Positions 34,611-42,579 of a DNA stretch of 64,000 nt are shown piece by piece. The stretch's first letter is position 1. Each line of letters starts with the position of its first letter. The stretch covers positions 23,305-87,304 of IMG/VR virus record IMGVR_UViG_3300046727_000675; one strand, 5' to 3'. The position numbers and the translations under genes were made by a program. Source of the stretch: a virus. The notes beneath the pieces were generated by a model that ran no database searches, was not told where the DNA came from, and was given only the letters and a program-made list of their open reading frames with translations.

Positions 34611-35482
34611 TCATCCGGGGCGGGGACGTCTACGAGGCGTGGCGGCAGCTGCTGTGGCAGCTCACGGTGAACGGCCGCGAGGTGTCGCCGCGCGGGCTCG
34701 CGACCAAGGAGATTCTCGGGGTGCAGCTCCGCATCGACGACGCCTACCACAACATCATCGCCGACCCGGTTCGGAGGCTCAACTTCCGCTTCCTCGTGGC
34801 CGAGATGATCTGGATGGCGGCGGGGCTCGACGACCTCGCGCCGCTGACGCGCTACAACAGGGAGATGGCGAAGTTCTCGGACGACGGCGCGAGGCTCGCC
34901 GGCGCCTACGGGCCGCGGCTCGCGCAGCAGTGGACCTACGTCGTCGACACGCTGCTGTACGACGCAAGCTCGCGCGGCGCGGTGAGCGGAATCTGGCGCT
35001 GGCCGCAGGGGCGGTCGAAGGACGTCCCGTGCACGCTTTCCATGCAGTGGCTCATCCGCGCCGGGCTCCTCGAGACGATCGTGACGATGCGCAGCTCCGA
35101 CGCCTGGCTCGGGATCCCGTACGACGTGGCCTCGTTCACCTTCCTCTCGAACCTGCTCTGCTGCTCGCTGAACGAGACGCGCCCCGAGCTGAACCTGCGG
35201 CTGGGCGGCCTCATCATGAACCTCGGCTCGTCGCACCTCTACGGGCCGAACTGGGAGGCCGCGTACAAGATCGCGGACCTGGGGCTCGGCCGCTCCGTCA
35301 AGAGCCCCCCGATCATCGAGTCGGCGCCGCTCGCGGCCGTCGCGCAGAGCCTGGTGAACGACGCCGATCCCGCGTGGGACCTGCTGGAGGGCCCGTGGCT
35401 GTCGTGGGCGCGCTGCCTGCGGGCCGGCACCAGCGAGAAGGCGCGGGTCATCCTCGAGGAGCTGGAGGACGGCCGTGCGTGA
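34607..35482 (+). CDS. ThyA-fold dCMP/dUMP hydroxymethylase-like enzyme
   Basis: 291 residues; ATG 34607 is in an ATGA overlap and leaves the usual ThyA start (GGDVYEAWRQLL). PCTLSMQWLIRAG has the catalytic Cys142, followed by MRSSDAWLGIPYDVASF (161-177) and SSHLYGPNW (208-216). The position that is Asn in thymidylate synthases (E. coli N177) is Asp173 here, as in T4 dCMP hydroxymethylase, which predicts dCMP preference. A ThyX for dTMP is encoded at 47749, so this enzyme need not be a thymidylate synthase. Confidence 0.85.
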   Translation: MIIRGGDVYEAWRQLLWQLTVNGREVSPRGLATKEILGVQLRIDDAYHNIIADPVRRLNFRFLVAEMIWMAAGLDDLAPLTRYNREMAKFSDDGARLAGAYGPRLAQQWTYVVDTLLYDASSRGAVSGIWRWPQGRSKDVPCTLSMQWLIRAGLLETIVTMRSSDAWLGIPYDVASFTFLSNLLCCSLNETRPELNLRLGGLIMNLGSSHLYGPNWEAAYKIADLGLGRSVKSPPIIESAPLAAVAQSLVNDADPAWDLLEGPWLSWARCLRAGTSEKARVILEELEDGRA

Positions 35483-35933
35483 GAGCCGCGAGGCGTACTT
35501 CGTCAAGATGCTGGGGCTCGTCGCCGCGCGCTCGACCTGCGCGCGGCGCGCGGTCGGGGCGATCATCACCGACGTCCAGGGCCACGTGCTGTCGATGGGC
35601 TACAACGGCGTGCCGTCCGGGGTCGCTCACTGCGTGGCCGGCGAGCGCACGTGCGACGGCTTCCAGGACCCGAAGGGCGACGTCCGGCGGTGCCTCGCGG
35701 TGCACGCCGAGCAGAACGCGCTGCTGCAGTGCTCGCGGCTGGACCTGGCGCACACGGTCTACGTCAGCTGCACGCCGTGCTTCGCGTGCGCGAAGATGAT
35801 CCTGAACACGCCGATCGCGCGCGTCGTCGCCGTCGCGCCGTACGTCGGCGACGACCTCGGGCAGGAGCTGCTGGTGAGACGGGAGAGGCTTTTCTACTAT
35901 GACGCAGACGCAGACCTCGCTGTCCTTTACTGA
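35475..35933 (+). CDS. dCMP deaminase
   Basis: 152 residues from GTG 35475. HAEQNALLQ (residues 77-85) provides the zinc ligand His and the catalytic Glu, and TPCFACAKMI (100-109) the two cysteine ligands. TCARRAVGAIITD and GYNGVPSG are typical of the family. It converts dCMP to dUMP, the substrate of ThyX. The gene overlaps the upstream one by 8 and the polymerase gene by 35 bases. Confidence 0.92.
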   Translation: MRESREAYFVKMLGLVAARSTCARRAVGAIITDVQGHVLSMGYNGVPSGVAHCVAGERTCDGFQDPKGDVRRCLAVHAEQNALLQCSRLDLAHTVYVSCTPCFACAKMILNTPIARVVAVAPYVGDDLGQELLVRRERLFYYDADADLAVLY

Positions 35934-37764
35934 CGGGACAAGCTTCGGCCCCGCCGGGGACCGCGGACCGCGGCGCCAGGGGTCGGGGCTGAGGCCCGAC
36001 GCGCTGCCGGACCAGTTCCCGGAGGGCGCGTGGCCCGCGATCGACGTGGAGTCGGACGGGCTCGGCCGCGACGCGCTGCCGGTCGGCATCGTCGTCGCGA
36101 CGGCCGACGAGTCGCGCTACTTCCCGTTCGGGCACGCGGAGGGGCGGCAGCATGACCCGAAGGCCGTGCGCGTGTGGTGCGAGGAGCACCTGGCCGGCGA
36201 GGACCTGATCTTCCGCAACGCGAAGGGCGACCTCGACTGGCTGCGCCGGTGGGGGCTCGACCTCGAGGCGCTCGGCGCGCGGCCGCACGAGATCCAGCAC
36301 CCCGCCGCGCTGCTCGACGACCGCCGCCGCAAGTTCAAGCTCGAGGACCTGGCGCAGGACCGCCTGGGCCGCGGCAAGCTGGCGCCGCCGCCGGGCAAGA
36401 TCCACGAGTTGCCGGCCGACGTGGTCGCGCCGTACGCGCGCGAGGACGGGCGTCTGACCCGCGAGTGCTGGTTCAGCTACCTGCCGGACATCGAGCGCGA
36501 GGGGCTCGGCGAGGTGCTGGCGCTCGAGGACGGCTTGATCTGGTCGACCATGGCGATGGAGCGCGCCATGGCGCCGATCGACGCGCCGAAGCTCGAGCGG
36601 TGGATAGCCGAGGTGACGGCCGAGCACCAGAAGCGGCTGATGGACATCTGGCGCCTGACCAAGTTGCGCGTGAACCCGGACTCGGGCCGGGACATGCGCA
36701 AGTTCTTACAGAACTTCGGCGTCGCGCACACGGGCTTCACGACCGAGAAGGGGAACGAGGCCTTCACCGAGGAAGCGCTGCTGCGCCACTCGGGACGCTA
36801 TGAAGGAGACGGAAAAGATCGAAGATGGGTTATCACGAACCCGGCGGTCCACGCCGCGCTCGAGGCGCGGCAGCTCGCGTCGCTGCTCTCGAAGTACCTG
36901 CTGAAATACCGGGACGCGCTGCTGCCCGGCGGCCTCCTGCCGTACCAGCTGCACCAGCTGCGCGGCGACGAGAACGGCACGATCACCGGGCGCTACGCGT
37001 CGTCGAAGGTGAACATCCAGCAGGTCTACAAGCCGGATAAGCAGCCGGCCCTGACGCAGCGGTGGGTCATCCGCGAGCTGTTCCTCGCCGGCGAGGGCGC
37101 GGACCTGCTCGACGCCGACGCGAGCCAGATCGAGTACCGGCTGTTCGCGCACAACTCGTCGGTGCCGCCGCCGCACTCGACGCGCCTCATCGAGGCCTAC
37201 AACGACGACCCGGACACGGACTTCCACCAGCTCGTGACCGACGAGATCCTGCAGAACGTAATGGAGCGCGTGTACGCGAAGAACTGGAACTTCCGCAAGC
37301 TCTACGGCGGCGGCGTGGCCAAGTCGGCCGCGATGACGGGTCTTCCGCTCGAGCGGTGCAAGGAGATGGACGCGCAGTACGACCGCCGCTTCCCCGAGGC
37401 CACGCGCCTGCTGCGCTTCTGCGAGCGGCTCGCCGAGCGGCGCGGGTACGTGAAAACGATCTCCGGCCGGCGGTCGCGCTTCCAGGAGGGCGACCGGTTC
37501 TACAAGGCGCTGAACTCGGTGCTGCAGGGGTCAGCGGCGGACATCATGAAGAAGAAGATCCTGCGGCTGTACAACGAGCGCAAGACCCTCGAGATCGTCC
37601 TGCGCGCGACGGTGCACGACGAGGTGTGGGGCGATCGAAAAAATAAGAGCAAGAAGTCAGCGAGGCTGCTCGAAGAGTGCTTCGCCGTGCAGGAGTACAA
37701 GCTCAACGTGCCGATCACGTGGAGCATCGGCTACGGCAAGAACTGGGCGGAGGCGATGACGTGA
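35899..37764 (+). CDS. family A DNA polymerase with 3'-5' exonuclease domain
   Basis: 621 residues. Exonuclease motifs: IDVESDG (near residue 50), FRNAKGDLDWL and YAREDGRLT. Polymerase motif A is DADASQIEYRLFAH (near 403), motif B lies in NWNFRKLYGGGVAKS (near 463), and motif C is VHDEVWG (near 572). No 5' nuclease domain is present. It is likely the main phage replicase, similar in layout to T7-type enzymes. The first 30 residues are a low-complexity extension that overlaps the deaminase gene. Confidence 0.93.
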   Translation: MTQTQTSLSFTDGTSFGPAGDRGPRRQGSGLRPDALPDQFPEGAWPAIDVESDGLGRDALPVGIVVATADESRYFPFGHAEGRQHDPKAVRVWCEEHLAGEDLIFRNAKGDLDWLRRWGLDLEALGARPHEIQHPAALLDDRRRKFKLEDLAQDRLGRGKLAPPPGKIHELPADVVAPYAREDGRLTRECWFSYLPDIEREGLGEVLALEDGLIWSTMAMERAMAPIDAPKLERWIAEVTAEHQKRLMDIWRLTKLRVNPDSGRDMRKFLQNFGVAHTGFTTEKGNEAFTEEALLRHSGRYEGDGKDRRWVITNPAVHAALEARQLASLLSKYLLKYRDALLPGGLLPYQLHQLRGDENGTITGRYASSKVNIQQVYKPDKQPALTQRWVIRELFLAGEGADLLDADASQIEYRLFAHNSSVPPPHSTRLIEAYNDDPDTDFHQLVTDEILQNVMERVYAKNWNFRKLYGGGVAKSAAMTGLPLERCKEMDAQYDRRFPEATRLLRFCERLAERRGYVKTISGRRSRFQEGDRFYKALNSVLQGSAADIMKKKILRLYNERKTLEIVLRATVHDEVWGDRKNKSKKSARLLEECFAVQEYKLNVPITWSIGYGKNWAEAMT

Positions 37765-37916
37765 CACGGCTTAGGCTTAAGAAGATAAAATGTCTCTCTG
37801 CCCGCAAGAACCGGCGCGGCGGCGCGTGCGTTTGCCGGCGCGAAGTGTCCCATGACGGCGATTGCCGGTGCTCGCGCTGCAAAAAAACATGGAATAGAAA
37901 GAGAGGAACAAACTGA
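37761..37916 (+). CDS. small basic Cys-rich protein
   Basis: 51 residues from GTG 37761 in a GTGA overlap with the polymerase gene. Highly basic with CVCRREVSHDGDCRCSRCKK, a possible zinc knuckle. Probably binds nucleic acid. The longer frame upstream is a shadow of the polymerase gene. Confidence 0.55.
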   Translation: MTRLRLKKIKCLSARKNRRGGACVCRREVSHDGDCRCSRCKKTWNRKRGTN

Positions 37917-37917
37917 C

Positions 37918-39189
37918 ATGGCGACAGAACCCCTGATCAACTGCCCGAAGTGCGGCGCCGAGATCGCGGTGACCGAGGCCCTCGCGGGCCCGATCGTCAA
38001 GCGGCTCGAGGCCGAGACGAAGAAGAAGCTCGACCTGCAGGCCGACGCGCTGAAGAAGCGCGAGCAGGCGCTCGCGGCGGGCGAGGCGGCCGTCGAGCAG
38101 ACGGTGCGGCAGCGGCTCGCGGCCGAGTCCCAGCGCGTCGAGGCCGGGCTGCGCGCGGAGATCAGCGGCGAGCTCGGCGCGTCGTACGAGAAGTCGAAGA
38201 AGCTCGCCGAGGACGCGCTCGCCGCGGAGCGCCGGCGGGCCGAGGGCCGCGAGGCCGAGCTGCGCGGGCTGACGGCGAAGCTCGCCGAGGCCCAGGAGGC
38301 GCAGGCCGGGGCGGAGCGGGCCCGGCGCGACTTCGAGGAGAAGACGCGCGAGCTGAACCTCACCGTGGAGCGCCGCGTCACCGAGGAAGCCGACCGGCTG
38401 CGGTCGCGGCTCACGGAGGAGATCACCGGCGCCGAGCGGACGAAGCTCGCCGAGAAGCAGCACACGATCGACCAGATGGCGTCGCAGATCGAAGACCTGA
38501 AGAAGCGCGCCGAGCAGGGCAGCCAGCAGCTGCAGGGCGAGGCCCAGGAGCTCGTGCTCGAGTCGGACCTTCGCCTGGCGTTCCCGACCGACGAGGTCGA
38601 GCCGGTCGGCAAGGGCGTCCACGGCGCCGACTGCGTGCAGCGCGTGGTCACGGTCGCTGGCGCCGCGGGCAGGATCCTGTGGGAGTCGAAGCGCACGAAG
38701 AACTGGGGGCCGGATTGGCTCGCGAAGCTGCGCGACGACTGGCGGAGCTCGGGCGCCGACGTGGCGGTGATCGTGTCGCAGGCGCTGCCGGAGGGGGTCG
38801 CGACGTTTGCGCTGGTCGAGGGCGTCTGGGTGTGCGCCCCGGCCTACGCGGTGCCTCTGGCCGCCGCGCTGCGCCAGGCCATCACGGGGATCGCGAAGGC
38901 GCGCGCGGCGCAGGCCGGTCAGCGCACGAAGGCGGAGCTCGTCTACGCGTACCTGACCGGCGACGGCTTCCGCCACCGGATCGAGGCGATCGTCGAGCGG
39001 TTCGGCGGGCTGCGCGAGGACCTGGAGAAGGAGGAGAAATTCATGACCAAGCAGTTCGCGAAGCGGCGCGAGACGCTGGCGCAGGCCGTGACGAGCCTCG
39101 GCGGCCTCTACGGCGACTTGGAGGGCATCGCCGGCGCGGCGGTCGCCGAGCTCCCGGCGCTGTCGCTCGGGACGGGGGAGGAATCATAA
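37918..39189 (+). CDS. DUF2130 protein: zinc ribbon, coiled coil, nuclease-like domain
   Basis: 423 residues. ATG 37918 is preferred because CPKCG then sits at residue 10. A long coiled coil (about residues 25-215) leads to the DUF2130 domain (ILWESKRTKNWGPDWLAKL, then DVAVIVSQALP), a restriction-endonuclease-like fold in which ESK may hold catalytic residues. Known from bacteria and phages; the function is not settled, with DNA damage or defence roles possible. Confidence 0.8.
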   Translation: MATEPLINCPKCGAEIAVTEALAGPIVKRLEAETKKKLDLQADALKKREQALAAGEAAVEQTVRQRLAAESQRVEAGLRAEISGELGASYEKSKKLAEDALAAERRRAEGREAELRGLTAKLAEAQEAQAGAERARRDFEEKTRELNLTVERRVTEEADRLRSRLTEEITGAERTKLAEKQHTIDQMASQIEDLKKRAEQGSQQLQGEAQELVLESDLRLAFPTDEVEPVGKGVHGADCVQRVVTVAGAAGRILWESKRTKNWGPDWLAKLRDDWRSSGADVAVIVSQALPEGVATFALVEGVWVCAPAYAVPLAAALRQAITGIAKARAAQAGQRTKAELVYAYLTGDGFRHRIEAIVERFGGLREDLEKEEKFMTKQFAKRRETLAQAVTSLGGLYGDLEGIAGAAVAELPALSLGTGEES

Positions 39190-39190
39190 T

Positions 39191-39421
39191 ATGGAGAAAA
39201 AGTGGAGATTCAAACGGTGGTATCCCAAGACAATCGGTGGGAAGATTATTCTGACGGGCAGGGTAACCGCCACGCCGTGCTTGGGGCGAACCGTTCTGTG
39301 GATGACCGCCGGAGGTCTGAATACCCATTTCAAATTTGAGCTTCCTGTGTCTTCGCGTCACTTTCGGCATGGCGACACGGTGACCATCGTGGTGTCGCGC
39401 GATCGCAGGAGAAAAAGATGA
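39191..39421 (+). CDS. small basic beta-rich protein
   Basis: 76 residues, ATG just after the upstream stop. Alternating hydrophobic strands (GGKIILTGRVTATP, HGDTVTIVVSRD) suggest a small barrel. Overlaps the next gene by 4 bases. No family recognised. Confidence 0.6.
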   Translation: MEKKWRFKRWYPKTIGGKIILTGRVTATPCLGRTVLWMTAGGLNTHFKFELPVSSRHFRHGDTVTIVVSRDRRRKR

Positions 39422-39705
39422 CCAGCAACGAGCGCGAGCGGATCGCCCTGGACCTCGCCCAGGAGGAGTGCGCCGAGCTGGCCGTGGTCATCTCGAAGGT
39501 GAAGCGCTTCGGGATCCTGTCCGACAACGACGGCAGGATGCCGGCGAACAACCGCGCGCTGCTCATCCAGGAGATGGCCGACGTCGAGTACTTCATCAAC
39601 TTCATGCGCCGCGAGTACAAGGTCGACGAGGACGAGTTCAGGGACGCGTACCACAGGAAGTGCCAGAAGGTGAACAAATATCTGTACCCGGAGGAGAAGA
39701 CATGA
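39418..39705 (+). CDS. MazG-like NTP pyrophosphatase
   Basis: 95 residues. LAQEECAELAVVISKVKRFG and LLIQEMADVEYFINF supply the ExxE and ExxxD metal-binding motifs of all-alpha NTP pyrophosphatases. It may clean the nucleotide pool, for example by removing an unmodified dNTP. A second member is at 41691. Confidence 0.75.
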   Translation: MTSNERERIALDLAQEECAELAVVISKVKRFGILSDNDGRMPANNRALLIQEMADVEYFINFMRREYKVDEDEFRDAYHRKCQKVNKYLYPEEKT

Positions 39706-40076
39706 TGCTACAGACCGAAGTTTCAATTCCCCAGGAGCTGCTGAAGCGGTTCGACGCGCTGACCGCGAAGATCGGCGAGGCCGGCGGCACGGCCTGGGGC
39801 TGGTACGTGCGGCAGTCCGTGATTGACGGAGCAGAGGCGCTGGCCGTGGCGGGCGTTCTTCTCGCCGCCGCCGTCTTTTGTCTGTGGTTCGGGACAAAAC
39901 TTCGCCGGACCGCGGACAAGGTGACGATCGACAGCGGCAGGTCCTTGCACGAGGTGTGGTGGCTCGGAAGCGCGATCGCGGGCGCGGCCGCAGTGTTCTT
40001 CACCGCTAACGGCCTCGACCTGCTGCTGAACCCGTCCTACTGGGCGCTGCAGCGTCTTCTTGGAACGAGGTGGTGA
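39702..40076 (+). CDS. two-span membrane protein
   Basis: 124 residues from ATG 39702 (a second ATG follows), overlapping the upstream stop. Two membrane spans (ALAVAGVLLAAAVFCLWFG and WWLGSAIAGAAAVFFTANGL). Function unknown; a role in superinfection exclusion is one possibility. Confidence 0.6.
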   Translation: MMLQTEVSIPQELLKRFDALTAKIGEAGGTAWGWYVRQSVIDGAEALAVAGVLLAAAVFCLWFGTKLRRTADKVTIDSGRSLHEVWWLGSAIAGAAAVFFTANGLDLLLNPSYWALQRLLGTRW

Positions 40077-40079
40077 CCG

Positions 40080-40298
40080 ATGGCCCTTCGTAATGAATCC
40101 GGCGAAGACAACGACTCGCGCGTCGCCGAGGCGCGCGACATCATGAGGATCGTCGAGGACGAGACCGAGAAGCTGTCGGGGCGCGAGACGCAGTTCGTCG
40201 AGTCGATCGCCGACCAGCTGACATTCGCGGTTCCGAGCATCAGCGCAAAACAAATCTTCTGGCTGCGCGACATCAAGGACAAGGTGGTGGGATCGTGA
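40080..40298 (+). CDS. small acidic helical protein
   Basis: 72 residues. RIVEDETEKLSGRETQFVES and AKQIFWLRDIKDKV resemble small phage proteins of unknown role. A similar FWLRDIKDK-like end (LFWLREIAFQL) occurs in the protein at 51844. Overlaps the next start by 4 bases. Confidence 0.65.
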   Translation: MALRNESGEDNDSRVAEARDIMRIVEDETEKLSGRETQFVESIADQLTFAVPSISAKQIFWLRDIKDKVVGS

Positions 40299-40480
40299 AG
40301 ATCAAGCGGCATCCGGTCCAGCCGGAAGACGTGAAGCTCGCCTATGACCTGACCATGTCGCTTGGCTCGCCGTCCGACGGCGCGTTCCACTGCCTGATGG
40401 CGTCGCACCTGAACCTGATCCTGGGGCGTCGCACCCTGCTCTCGCGGGTGAAACGATTTTTCACGAGGAGACAACCATGA
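40295..40480 (+). CDS. small basic protein
   Basis: 61 residues from GTG 40295 in a GTGA overlap, ending in an ATGA overlap. The C-terminus is basic (LSRVKRFFTRRQP). No family recognised; accepted because of tight coupling on both sides. Confidence 0.55.
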   Translation: MKIKRHPVQPEDVKLAYDLTMSLGSPSDGAFHCLMASHLNLILGRRTLLSRVKRFFTRRQP

Positions 40481-41172
40481 AGGTCGGCACAAAGTCCGTC
40501 CTGTACGGCGCGCACTGCTTCCTGCTCCACCCGTGGTTCGTCGCCGCGGGCTGGCGCCGGCTCTACGGCTTCCCGTGGGATCCGCGCCTGTGGGTGGCGT
40601 TCTTCGTCCATGACCTCGGCTACTGGGGCAAGCCAAACATGGACGGGCCGGAGGGCGAGCTTCACCCGTTCCTGGGCGCGAAGATCATGGGACGTCTGTT
40701 CGACTACCGCAGCGCGGACGGAGACTTCGCCTGGAACGCGAGCTGGTTCGCGAGGAGCTTCGGCCGTGCGATCGCGAAGGTCTTCGGCGTCTCCCCGCCG
40801 GGCGGCACGAGCCCGGACCTGAACCTCACCTGGTACTGCTTCACGTTCTACCACTCGCGCTTCCTCGCGAAGCGATACGGAACCGAGCCCACGCGGCTCT
40901 GCGCCGCCGACAAGCTGTCGATCGCGCTGACCCCGGGCTGGCTCTACCTGCCCATGGCGCGGTGGACCGGCGAGATCCACGAGTACCGCAGGGACGCGAA
41001 GGCCGGCAAGTACGCGCACATGAGGACCTACCGCGACGACGAGCGCGCGTGGCACGCGGCGATGCAGGCGTACCTGTGCTCGTGGGTCGCGGAGTTCGTG
41101 AAGAACGGCGGGCGTGACAGGCTGACGCAGGCCGGGCGAAAGACGACGGACAAGAACGGGGTGTGGAAGTGA
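40477..41172 (+). CDS. HD-domain phosphohydrolase-like protein
   Basis: 231 residues. HDLGYWG (residues 45-51) is the metal-binding HD pair; HPFLGAKIMG and FYHSRFLAK supply further histidines, and CAADKLSIAL the distal Asp. HD enzymes of phages act on dNTPs or signalling nucleotides. Substrate unknown; the neighbouring MazG genes suggest nucleotide metabolism. Confidence 0.75.
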   Translation: MKVGTKSVLYGAHCFLLHPWFVAAGWRRLYGFPWDPRLWVAFFVHDLGYWGKPNMDGPEGELHPFLGAKIMGRLFDYRSADGDFAWNASWFARSFGRAIAKVFGVSPPGGTSPDLNLTWYCFTFYHSRFLAKRYGTEPTRLCAADKLSIALTPGWLYLPMARWTGEIHEYRRDAKAGKYAHMRTYRDDERAWHAAMQAYLCSWVAEFVKNGGRDRLTQAGRKTTDKNGVWK

Positions 41173-41690
41173 GCGAGTACAAGTTCACGCACGAGCTGAT
41201 GAAGGACCTCAGGCGTCGGCTGCCGTCGGCCTGGGTGGTCAAGCACAACGACCTTCGCACCGGCGGGATACCCGACTTTTCCGTGAGCTACGGGAAGGTC
41301 ACGCTGTGGATCGAGGCGAAGTGGGTGCCCGACGCGGAGCGCCCGCCGGAGAAGACCTTCACCGCGCTGCAGTGGCAGACGCTGTTCCGGCTGCGCGGCG
41401 CGGGCTTCTACGCGTTGGGCTCGCCGCGCGGTCACGTTCTCTACCCCGTGACTGATTCGTGGAAGAACAAGCGTTTGTCGTCGGCGATCGTGGCGCACGA
41501 CAAGACCGTGCGCGCGCTCGGAGCTCGGATCGTTTATCTTCTGAGCGTCAGGACCGATCATGAGCTGCAATTATGCTCGACCGGCGGCTGCGCCATCGAG
41601 GCAAACCGGACCTGGACGGGGGTCCACGGGGAAATTCACACCTGCCGTTTTCACCGCGTTCCGGCAGAGATCAAGCGGAGGAAAAAATAG
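41169..41690 (+). CDS. VRR-NUC-like nuclease
   Basis: 173 residues from GTG 41169, overlapping the upstream stop. KHNDLRTGGIPDFSV and LWIEAKWV give the PD-(D/E)xK pattern (Asp in GIPD, Glu-x-Lys in IEAK), as in VRR-NUC and Holliday-junction-resolvase-like enzymes. The C-terminal part has a Cys/His set (CSTGGC, HTCRFH) that may bind zinc. Possibly acts in DNA repair or recombination. Confidence 0.65.
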   Translation: MSEYKFTHELMKDLRRRLPSAWVVKHNDLRTGGIPDFSVSYGKVTLWIEAKWVPDAERPPEKTFTALQWQTLFRLRGAGFYALGSPRGHVLYPVTDSWKNKRLSSAIVAHDKTVRALGARIVYLLSVRTDHELQLCSTGGCAIEANRTWTGVHGEIHTCRFHRVPAEIKRRKK

Positions 41691-42143
41691 ATGAAGACCG
41701 ATGAGAACAACGTGGTCCGCCTCGAGAAGCGCGATCGCGCCAAGGACTGGGCCGCGCTCGTCGCGGATCACTACCGCGCGCGGGGCGAGTTCATCCCGTA
41801 CGGGCCGGTGCTGCCGATCAGGCCGGAGGTCGCGTTCATGCGGCTGCGCCTCATGATCACGGAGCTCGGCGAGGTGGCCGACGCGCTCGCCGAGGCGAAC
41901 CGCGAGAAGCTGGCCGACGGGCTGTGCGACCTGCTGTACGTCGTCGTCGGCACGGCCGTGGTCACTGGCTTCGGGCCGCTGCTCGACGAGCTGTTCCGCG
42001 AGGTGCACCGGTCGAACATGACCAAGGACTTCTCGGTCTCCGTCGCCCCCGGCGAGAAGTACGCGCCGGGGGTCGGCAAGGGCGCCGGCTACGAGCCGCC
42101 GCGCCTCGCGGAGATCATAAAAAGGCAAGGAAACAAAGGCTAA
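41691..42143 (+). CDS. second MazG-like NTP pyrophosphatase
   Basis: 150 residues. RLRLMITELGEVADALAEA and LADGLCDLLYVVVGTAV give the ExxE and ExxxD-like pattern of phosphoribosyl-ATP pyrophosphohydrolase-like proteins. Last gene before promoter P3. Likely acts on dNTPs. Confidence 0.75.
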   Translation: MKTDENNVVRLEKRDRAKDWAALVADHYRARGEFIPYGPVLPIRPEVAFMRLRLMITELGEVADALAEANREKLADGLCDLLYVVVGTAVVTGFGPLLDELFREVHRSNMTKDFSVSVAPGEKYAPGVGKGAGYEPPRLAEIIKRQGNKG

Positions 42144-42151
42144 AATAGTCG

Positions 42152-42180
42152 TTTACAAGGTTCGCCGGAAAATGTATACT
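42152..42180 (+). promoter_or_regulatory. promoter P3
   Basis: -35 TTTACA (42152-42157), 17-base spacer, -10 TATACT (42175-42180). The spacer AGGTTCGCCGGAAAATG shares the TCGCCG core and the final TG with P1 and P2. It drives the cassette starting at 42198. Confidence 0.8.
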
Positions 42181-42197
42181 AGTATCCGGAGGACGCC

Positions 42198-42359
42198 ATG
42201 AGATACTTGGTGCAGTACGAGGTCGAGGCCAAGGACGCCGAGGGCGCCTTTGTGGAATCGCAGATGCACACCGAAGTCGCGCTGAAAGTCGTGGAACTCG
42301 AGGGGCAGAAGCGGTCTTTCCAGATGGACGGAGAAGGAAATTTTGTAGAAGTGAAATAG
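42198..42359 (+). CDS. small protein directly after P3
   Basis: 53 residues with CCGGAGGA before the ATG; only about 10 bases separate the likely transcription start from the ribosome site. Beta-hairpin-like sequence (RYLVQYEVEAKD, FQMDGEGNFVEV). No family recognised. Confidence 0.65.
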   Translation: MRYLVQYEVEAKDAEGAFVESQMHTEVALKVVELEGQKRSFQMDGEGNFVEVK

Positions 42360-42398
42360 CCGGAGGGACCCCGGGACACGGGTCGTCCAAGCTCCGGC
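42359..42398 (+). other. hairpin between two small genes
   Basis: GCCGGAG (42359-42365) pairs with CTCCGGC (42392-42398); GGACC and GGTCGTCC-type pairing inside can extend it. It lies just before the ribosome site of the next gene and may tune its translation. Confidence 0.4.
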
Positions 42399-42411
42399 GG
42401 GAGGAAATAAC

Positions 42412-42579
42412 ATGACAGTTCGCAAGCTGATCGAGCTTCTTCAGAAGTGCCGCAACCACGAGGCCGAGGTCTGCATCGTGGACAAGCAGGGTTTGACGAT
42501 CGCGGAAGAGATCAGGGTCCAGGACAACAGCGTCGTGGACGGCGAGGTTCAGATCATCATGGAACAGGTGAGCCTATGA
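42412..42579 (+). CDS. small acidic protein
   Basis: 55 residues with GGGAGGAAA before the ATG. RKLIELLQKCRNHEAEVCIV and a C-terminal strand suggest a small alpha/beta fold. Overlaps the next gene (ATGA). Confidence 0.65.
   Translation: MTVRKLIELLQKCRNHEAEVCIVDKQGLTIAEEIRVQDNSVVDGEVQIIMEQVSL

Noticed and set aside
34607-35482. Naming the ThyA-fold protein as thymidylate synthase
   Set aside because: The substrate-selecting Asn is Asp, and a complete ThyX is encoded elsewhere in the window.
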